From the NCBI GenBank assembly GCA_010094045.1, contig ML986814.1, positions 10,902 to 65,865 of the forward strand: DNA of 54,964 bases, in the 5' to 3' direction. Shown piece after piece: positions 47,338 through 54,964 of this stretch. A program made the translations under genes and the position numbers. The notes under the pieces were generated by a model, which worked only from the letters and a program-made list of their open reading frames with translations, had not been told where the DNA came from and ran no database searches. Numbering within the stretch: position 1 is the stretch's first letter; each line of letters starts with the position of its first letter. Origin of the DNA: Lojkania enalia. Lineage: Eukaryota; Ascomycota; Dothideomycetes; Pleosporales.

Positions 47338-49191
47338 ATATATTTTATAAGCGAGTCGCCTACCTAAGCGAGTTGCCTACCTTATTAGCTATCTCTATAT
47401 TTAGAGGCGTATATTATAATAACGCCTGTAGGTATTATTATAATAATTTAATAGGGGATAGATATACTATTTATCTACTATTATATAAGTTCTAGTATTA
47501 TATCTAGGCTCGCTGTAGTAGCTGTAGTACTTCTAGTATAATATGTCTGCTTTTCTACGCTTCCTACCTACACGTACTTTATCCTCTAGCTACTTATCTA
47601 CCTCCTTTTAAGCAGCTATCTCAGCAGCTTTAGCCTTAGTAAGGCTACCTTACTTCTATAGAACCTTTTTTAATCGCTTTTTATACTATAATAGAGCCTT
47701 ATTTACTTCTTAAAGCTGACTAACCTAATGCTGAAATAGTATATATAAATAAGCTATTTACGCAGTACCTTTAGCAAGTAAATTAAGAGAATTATTAATT
47801 GTAGTAGGTAAGCTATTCTAATACCTAGTAATATAGTCTTAAATTAGTATTATTTAAGACCCTAGTTCGACAGCGTTAGTTGGTATTTTTAACTCCTAGA
47901 AGTAACTAGCTACTAATAGTAGTAATAGAGTACAAAACTTAATATTAAGCTTTAATAATACTATATTAGAATTATATAGTACTAGACTAGTACTTCGAAA
48001 GCTTATATATATATTAGCCTTAGTAATAGAGCGCTGATATGCTATATAAAAGGTTGGTAGAAAGTTAAGCTTTATAATATAGTAGATACTAGCTTATATA
48101 AGCTTATTAATCTTGCGCCTATATGCTTTCTTTAATAGCAAGAAGTAGCCTATATCTAGAGGCTATAGTAGATGCGATAAATATGCCGGTATATATAATA
48201 GAATAATATTCTTCTCTTTATAGAGCAGTTAAAACTTAGTAGACCTATAGCTCTTATAGCTATTAATAATTAGCAGACGATAAGTATCTACTATATACTA
48301 TCTTATATACTAATTAAAACGCTTTAGCTATTTAATTGCGAGCTTATTATTTATCTATCTACTATTACTCAGCGCGATTACTCCTCTAGATAGTATATTA
48401 TCGCTCTAATACTATATAGAGAGGTGCTGTTTACTAGTAAAGATAATAAATAGTAGGATAGTATTACCGCGAGCGCTAATAGCTTAAATAACTATTATCT
48501 ACTTATAATTGTCTAGCTATAGTAATTTTAGTCGACTAGCTAATAGCTTAGTACTAGTAACTACTTTACTAGTAGATGCGATACCTATTTAAAAGCCTAT
48601 CTCGTCGAAATTATAAATATTATTATTAGTAATACTATACTTTACTTTAGTATTACGTACTAGGTTAAACTAGCTACTAATAACTTTAGGATCCTTATAG
48701 AAAGCTCTTTAATAGTTATATTTTCGATAGAAGTATATTTTAAGCTTAGGAATACGATTAATAAAGTTTATTAGCTAGTTTTTACTAACCTAGTCTATAG
48801 AGCGAGCTCTAAGTAAATAGTTAGCTATATCTCGTATATTATCGATTATAGGAGGGTATCTACGAGATAATAGGTCTAGTATATGCTGTATTATAGTTAA
48901 TTCTTCTAGCTTCGTAAACTTCTTTAAATTAGGCTTATAATTACGTTGTAAAGGTTTACCGGCGTATTAGTCTCTAAGCGTTGTTTGGGGGATACTATAG
49001 GTAGCTATAGTACTTTATACGCTCTAAATTTAATCTTAATTAATAGTTAAGATAGCTAGTAATACCTAACCTTCTTAATAGATTAATTAAAGTTAAGGTA
49101 GTTGCTGTATTACATTATAAGTAGGTAGAGTATAACTTCTTAGCAAAAGTAGGCGATTTACTTAGGTAGGCGACTCGCTTATAAAATACGT
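47338..49191 (-). mobile_element. Fot1-like DNA transposon, family I (1,854 bp)
   Basis: TA flanks lie at 47336-47337 and 49192-49193. The TIR ends at 49191 with TATAAAATACGT and begins with the RIP-changed complement. The inverted repeats carry two TAAGCGAGTxGCCTACC-like motifs. The body runs parallel to element F (minus-strand Fot1-type transposase; for example 48.1-48.3 kb matches 4.9-5.1 kb of F). It is moderately mutated, with stops. Inserted in element H. Confidence 0.8.
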
Positions 49192-49327
49192 TAAAAGTAG
49201 AAGATTCTAATAAAAGTTGTAGGTAAGAATATAATTAATTAAAATAATATTAAGGGGTAGATTAATAAGAAAATTTATAATTAGAGTACTTAGCTATAAG
49301 AAAGTAGCTAGCCTTAATAGAGCTATA

Positions 49328-49606
49328 TATAATAATGCGAAGAAATTATTCTATAAAAAGCTTTATATATAATCTTATCCTAAAGCTTTTTACTTATCTT
49401 ATCTTACCCCTAGCTCCGCCTCTTTTCCTATCCGTATATAGTTGTATACTCTCTTATAAGTAGCTTAGTAGTTCTTCTATATTCTTTTATATAAGGCCTA
49501 TAGGTATAAATAGAATTTCTAGGTTCCTAAACCCCTATATACTCCTATATACCTCTAAGTAGATTCGTACTATATTTAGACCTATTATCTTACCTATACT
49601 ATTATA
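49328..49606 (+). repeat. Solo LTR of family G (279 bp)
   Basis: It has the same length and limits as the LTR at 52825-53103. The 5-bp duplication CTATA lies at 49323-49327 and 49607-49611. Both flanks belong to element H, so this is a solo LTR. Confidence 0.85.
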
Positions 49607-50129
49607 CTATAGGTACTATAAATAGTCTAACTATAATATTTAAACGTGCTAAATTAATAGTATAGGTATTAAATAATCTAATAGACTATTACTTTCTATA
49701 GTATATATATATATAGTTAATAATTATTACAATTAAGTTGTTTAAATTTTAGTAAGGTAATAGCTTACTTATACTAATAGCTCGCTTGTAAACTATATTA
49801 TAGAATTATATTTTACTCTTATATATAACTAAATTACTAATAGTTTATAGTAACTAAAGAATAAATAATTATATAATATATTTTTAACCTTAATTTATAA
49901 AGATTTACGCTCCGGCTATATAAGATAGTAAATATAGTAGATAAACTATTAGACGTATATAGTAGAATATTTATAGGAAAGAATTAGCTTAAACAATTTA
50001 TAGTATATATAAATAAGATTAAAATAACCTTTAATTAAATAAAGGATTATTAAAGAATAAAATAAGAGAATCTAGAGGTTATTAATATATAGCTTAAGCT
50101 TATATAAGATATAATTATAAAATATAGTA

Positions 50130-50411
50130 ATATATTCTACTATTAAAGCGGCTAAACTATCGAAGCGGCTACTTTTTCTTAGTATAATAAATACTATATA
50201 CGAAAAGTTAATTTACTTAATATTAATTAGAGATTTTATATATAATATACTTTTATCTAATTTAGAATTTTCCCTACTATCCTTTTAACACGTATAAGTA
50301 TTATATCTAGTCTTACTATAGTTACTATAGTAGTATTAAACTAGTTAAGCTCTTTCTTAAATATTAGTACTATAAGTCTTCTTAAAAGGCTAAGAGTTTA
50401 TAGATACTTTA
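50130..50411 (-). mobile_element. Pogo-like DNA transposon, subfamily A, copy L (left end only)
   Basis: It starts with the TIR ATATATTCTACTATTAAAG right after TA at 50128-50129 and matches P1 from 1964 to about 2244, so it is opposite in orientation to its host copy K. It is cut at 50411 by the second Gypsy-type 2 copy. The rest lies outside the window. Confidence 0.8.
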
Positions 50412-52824
50412 TATTATAAATATAGAATACTAAGAGGTACTACTTCTATAGCTAGGGTTTAATCTAATATTAGCTACTATATAGGTCGACTTAGACGAGA
50501 ATTAATAAGATAATAATAGGTAGAAGTATATTAAGGACTAATTATTAGATAGTAAGTAATAGGACTGCGGGAGCTAGGGAGATAATTAGCTAGATAATAA
50601 GGTATAGTATAACCTATATATATAATAATAGTAGAAGTATTAGGTATAGTAGAATAAACTTAACGGACCTAATAGACCTAATAAGCTAGGCTTAGCGGTT
50701 TTAGACCTAACTATATAAGATGGAGAATCTTCTTAGTAGATTAAATCCTATATAGTTATTCTCGTAGATTTATCTTATTATTATATTAGACTTCTAAGAA
50801 TATATTTATTATATTTGAAGAACTAGGCAATTCTACTATTCTCTCTTTATTAAAGCTACTACCTCTAACTAATCTAATATAAATAAGGCTCTAATATATA
50901 TATAACTGTAACAGCAGTCGTTATATATATTAATAGTATATAGGTTAGTAATATAATAACTATCTAATATTAAGAGAATAAGAACTATCTAAAGATATCT
51001 ACTATATTATAAAGTTAAGTTATAATAACCTAAAGGTTATAAGCCCTAGAAAAAGCTATAGTATAAAAAATATAAAAATAGGAGACCTATATTATATAGA
51101 TATAATATAAGCTAGCTGCAGCTAGAACTGACCTAGCTAAAGTTAAATAGTAAGTATAAGCTAAAATAGCTTTACTAAAGAAGTTTAATAGTAAGAAAGA
51201 ATATATTAACCTTTTTCTTATATTAATAGAGTTATACTTTAGGTTTAATAGTATAACGTTTTTCTTAAATAAAGATAAGATCTTAACTATAATAATAAAT
51301 ATAGAAGAGATACTACTAGTATAGACCGAGCTATTTATAGCCGATTAGCTAGAGAATAGAGGTAATATAAAGAAGACTAGAGAATCTATAGACGAACTTT
51401 TTAAGAGCTGGGAAGGATTTAAAAATAAGGTTTAAAACGTTTTCGGAGAAGTAGATATAAAATAGAAAGTATAAAAAAAACTACTAAAGCTAATCTAGAC
51501 TAAAAAAGTAATAGATTATATTATAGAATTTTAAAGATTTAGTACTAGACTAGAATAGAACGATAGTATATTAGTAGGAATCTTCTATAAAGGGCTTAAA
51601 TATAAGGTTAAAGATAACCTAGCTAGAGAAGAAAAACTAATAGAGCTATTAGAAATAATCGAATTAGCGGTTAGAATTAATAACTATTAATATAAGTAAG
51701 AAATAGAGAAATAATCTTAACTGCAAATATTTATACTAATTAAGAAGGAAAATAAGATAGCGCTATAAGATAGTAATTTAATAGTTCTTAGAAAAGTCGA
51801 AAAGGATAAGGGAAAGAACTACTAACAATTAAAGATAAGTAATCTTAAGAAAGAAAGGCTTAAAAAGGAAGCGTATCTTCTATATAGATAAAAAGGGTAC
51901 TATATAAAAGAATGTCTAAATAAGAAGAAGGAAGCCTAAATAATAACTATATAACCTACTAATAGATACTAATAACTAATATAATACTAGATATATTATA
52001 TAGATAATAGATGTAGAATATACCGTTTAGTAAAAGAAAAAAGTAATTATTAGCTATAGCTAAGAAGAGTAGTAGTAGTTATTAGATATATAGAATACCT
52101 GCTAGGTATACTAAAGCTTAATAGTATAGTAATTCTAGAAAGAATAAAGTAAAAGAAATACTAGATCTATAATAAAATATATTAGATAAGACTATATCTC
52201 TAGAAATATTAGAACGTATCGTTTAAAAAAGCAACGTTCCGAGACAGCTAGAATATATTAGAAGCTGTAGTTAAGTTAGTAGAGAAAATTATAGATAAGA
52301 AAATATTTAAGTATATATAGAAGATATATTAGAGCTACTCTATAAAATAGATAAAAGGTAAAAAAGGAAAATATATACTACCCTATAAGAACAGCTGCGA
52401 AAAAGATTAGGCTAGCTGTTACTAGGATAATTACTTAATATATAAGGGTATTAAGATAAAGCTAGAAGTATAGCTAAGAATAGATATATAATTATTACTA
52501 AGAATCTTACTATCTTAGAATAAGATAGAAGATTATATAGAAAATAGGTATTATTAGATTTATAAAAGTCTAATTTACCTTAAAATAGAGTATCTATACT
52601 AGTTTAGTAAAATCGTCGTAGAAGCTGAGGAGCTAAGAAAAGTAGTTTTAGAGGTAAGAGAGATATAAGGAAACGTTAGAAGACGACTTAATATTATAGC
52701 TTATAAGATAATTGGAGTAAATATATCTAGGGAGGAAGAACGTCCTAAGAATAATATATATTTAGAGGAATATAAAGCTTTAAACTAGAAATAATATATA
52801 GTTAAATACTAGTACTACTAAAAA
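50412..52824 (+). mobile_element. Second copy of Gypsy-type element 2 (5' LTR and gag region)
   Basis: The LTR 50412-50953 is 542 bp and is the reverse complement of the LTRs at 20806 and 29901. It is followed by 1.87 kb of internal sequence, the reverse complement of about 27.7-29.9 kb without the J solo LTR. The copy is cut at 52824 by element G. It gives the empty-site proof for the J insertion. Confidence 0.9.
51370..51960 (+). pseudogene. gag remnant of Gypsy-type element 2 with a decayed zinc knuckle
   Basis: The plus strand reads a retroviral-type gag block: ELFKSWEGFKNKV, then TRLEQNDSILVGIFYKGLK and LIELLEIIELAVRINN. A CX2CX4HX4C nucleic-acid-binding knuckle follows at 51874-51915, where the first two Cys and the His read as Tyr (TGC/TGT to TAC/TAT and CAC to TAC) and only the last Cys survives. 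Stops are from CAA/CAG/TGG. It has no functional product. Confidence 0.75.
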
Positions 52825-54964
52825 TGTAACGATGCAAAGAAATTGTTCTATAAAAAGCTTTATATATAACCTTATCCCAAAGCTTTTTGCTTATCTTATC
52901 CTACCCCCAGTTCTACCCCTTTTCCCTTCCGTATATAGTTACACACTCCCTTATAATTAGCTTAGTAGTTCTTCTATATCCTTTCGTATAAGGCTTATAG
53001 GTGTTAATAGAATTCCTAGGTCCCTAAACCCCTACATACTCTTATATACCTCTAAGTAGATTCGTGCTGTATTTAGACCTATTATCTTACCTACACTATT
53101 ATATTATATAGAAGAACTTAATACTACTAGTAATAGCCTCTTTAATAATATCGCATTAATTGTTTATTTAAATATATCTAAGTCTAAGATACGCCCGATT
53201 TAGTTTAGATTATAATACTTATATACTGTTATATTAAATTATTTAGTTACTTAGACAGGATCTTAAAAACCTTCTATTAACCGAAGCCTTTAGGTTTAGA
53301 ACTTCCTATCTCCTACGATTAGGATTGCTTTTAGAAAAGCCACGTAGAGTACGCCTAGGTAGAAACTTAGAGACTACTAATAACCTATTAGAATTAGAGG
53401 TAACCGCTGATATCTAACTATAATTTACCTTCTAATTCCTATACTAGAACTAATATATGCGTAAGTTGTAGTAAGAGTAAACTTCTATCTACATGTATAG
53501 AATAACTGTTACCTCCTATAAGGGGCCCTGCAATAGGCGGACCTCTCTCTATAAGGCCTATAATAAAGAACCTATCTAATTTAAAGAGAAATTAGAGTAA
53601 ATAAACCCTTAAAGAATAAATCGCAATTTTATAAGAGAAGATTATATACTTAATATAATAGAGAATTATTAGTTCTAATCAACCTCTATAAACTACTAAA
53701 TTAGAACTAATAATATACTAAGAAACTTTTATAACTCCCCTAGCAAGAAACTTCTTAGCTGCCCCTAAGCCCTTTTAAATCTATCTTACTAAATACACGC
53801 TTAAGATCGAAAGCTTTATAGATAGTAGTAAATTTATATTTAAATAATAGTAAGCTTTAATTCTAGACTAACTTAAAATTAATATAGATTACTATCTAAT
53901 AGAGCGTGTATATATAGTATTAGTATAAAAATATACCTCTAGTATTGCGAAAGGGTATTTAGAGCTAAAATACCTAGCCGAATTAGACTAGTATCGGTTT
54001 AAGAATGCTGAAAAAATAATTTCACTTTTACGATCGTATTTTATTATAGATAATAAAGAGATAGAAGTATAATAGGTATTTTAGGTCCTAAAGATAAATA
54101 AGGGAAAAGCGTTCCTAACTTTTAAAGCTCGCTTTATTAGTATAGCTATTAGAGGATCCGTATCCTAATCTAAGTAGTTCTTCTACCTATAAAATAAGAT
54201 TCTCCCCAGCCTAAAGATACTAAATCTTAGCTTTAAGCTTATATAGAAAGACTCTTTTAACGTTATAGTCGCCTATTTAACAGCCTACAATATAGAAAGG
54301 AGGAGTATTTTTAACCTCCTAGAATAAACTATTAGCCTATAAGTTATAGCTAAAATAAATTTAGATTAGTACTAGAAAGCTTTTAAAAGTTTATCTAAAG
54401 TAACTTATAATCTAATACTACTCTAATCTACTCTAGTATTAATACCTTATTCTACTATAATTACTTCCTAATAACCTAGTAAGACTCCTGTACCTAAAAG
54501 GTATATAACCCTAGGTAATTACTATAATTATAGTAAACTAGAATACTTTATAAACGAATATACAGTCTTTAAAGTATAAGAGATAGAGGTTAAATAAGAG
54601 AAAATTAAGGAAGAAGAGTTTCTAGACGTAAATAAGTACTACCTAGATAGTTCTCGGGTGGGAAATAGAGACGCTTAAGAAAACTCTCTATTCTAGGCTT
54701 AAGTAAGTATAACTTATTAAATATTAATTTATTATATTTATTTAGAGGAAAGTACTTTTAAATCTCTACTATCTTATATTTAAAAGGCGTTAGTATATAA
54801 CTAAACGCTCTTATTAATATAGACGCCTAAGGCTTCTTATTCTTTAATTTTATAGTACCTAGATTACTCTCCTAAGCTCTATATATATTAATATAGTACT
54901 TACCCTTTAAAATTACTATTAAAGGTTTTTAGGACTAAATCTAAACCCTAGTTAATTAGTATAT
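52825..54964 (+). mobile_element. LTR retrotransposon G, 5' part, running out of the window
   Basis: The LTR 52825-53103 (279 bp) starts TGTAACGATGC and ends CACTATTATA. Internal sequence follows to the end of the window. A gag-like zinc knuckle lies at 54520-54561: all three Cys and the His of CX2CX4HX4C read as Tyr, and a Gly reads as Glu, as expected of RIP. pol is outside the window, so the superfamily cannot be fixed. It is the innermost of six nested layers in this block. Confidence 0.75.

Larger units (their letters stand above)
46513..49798. mobile_element. Fot1/pogo-like DNA transposon, family H, with two nested insertions
   Basis: The left TIR starts ATATTGTTTATAAACGAGC, and the complement ends at 49798. 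Element I (47338-49191) and a 279-bp G solo LTR (49328-49606) lie inside. Without them about 1.15 kb remains, so this copy is internally deleted compared with the usual 1.85 kb. The family is shared with 191-1012 and no transposase frame survives. Confidence 0.75.
46284..50129 (+). mobile_element. Pogo-like DNA transposon, subfamily A, copy K (two pieces)
   Basis: The pieces are 46284-46510 and 49801-50129. They equal the reverse complement of P1 from its right TIR to the TA at 3255-3256, so this copy is plus-oriented. The TIR starts ATATATTCTACTATTAAAG after TA at 46282-46283. Element H lies between the pieces (TA at 46511-46512 and 49799-49800). The second piece ends at the insertion of copy L (TA at 50128-50129). 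The remaining half of K is not in the window. Confidence 0.8.

Overview
The window is nuclear DNA of a filamentous ascomycete (Pezizomycotina). Three things point there: short GT-AG introns of about 50-95 bp with CTAAC/CTGAC-type branch points, fungal-only protein families, and large AT-rich blocks in which every repeat copy carries C-to-T and G-to-A changes of the repeat-induced point mutation (RIP) type, leaving very many TpA and few CpA. I cannot name the genus.

Layout. (1) 1-34,060 is an AT-rich block made almost entirely of transposons nested in one another: a Copia-type LTR element, a small non-autonomous LTR element, two nearly complete LTR elements with a Gypsy-type reverse transcriptase (371-bp and 542-bp LTRs, exact 5-bp target duplications), a solo LTR, and many Tc1/mariner elements of the pogo/Fot1 type, mostly near 1.85 kb with TA target duplications. 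A 365-base N run lies inside one pogo copy. (2) 34,061-44,164 is a gene island of normal composition with five intact-looking genes: a CYP52-like cytochrome P450 (+, six exons, one with a GC-AG intron), a free-standing polyketide-type thioesterase (-), a fungal rhodopsin/PTH11-like seven-helix membrane protein (+), a single-exon DUF829 hydrolase-like protein (-) of the kind seen in the paxilline cluster, and a DHA1-like MFS transporter (+). (3) 44,165-54,964 is a second AT-rich block with insertions nested six deep.

The gene set (oxidase, acyl hydrolase, exporter, accessory hydrolase, membrane sensor) looks like the edge or remnant of a secondary-metabolite cluster marooned between RIP-inactivated isochores. 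No polyketide synthase, NRPS, terpene cyclase or pathway regulator is present, so the product cannot be inferred.

The most unusual observation is in the repeats. Three separate insertions of one pogo subfamily (A into C, B into A, L into K) sit at exactly the same internal TA of a sibling copy, just upstream of the codons for the first catalytic aspartate, and one is in the opposite orientation to the other two. This suggests a self-targeting site that disarms related copies. Exon joins, LTR lengths and nested-element arithmetic were worked out by hand from the sequence; family names rest on motif recognition, not on a database search.
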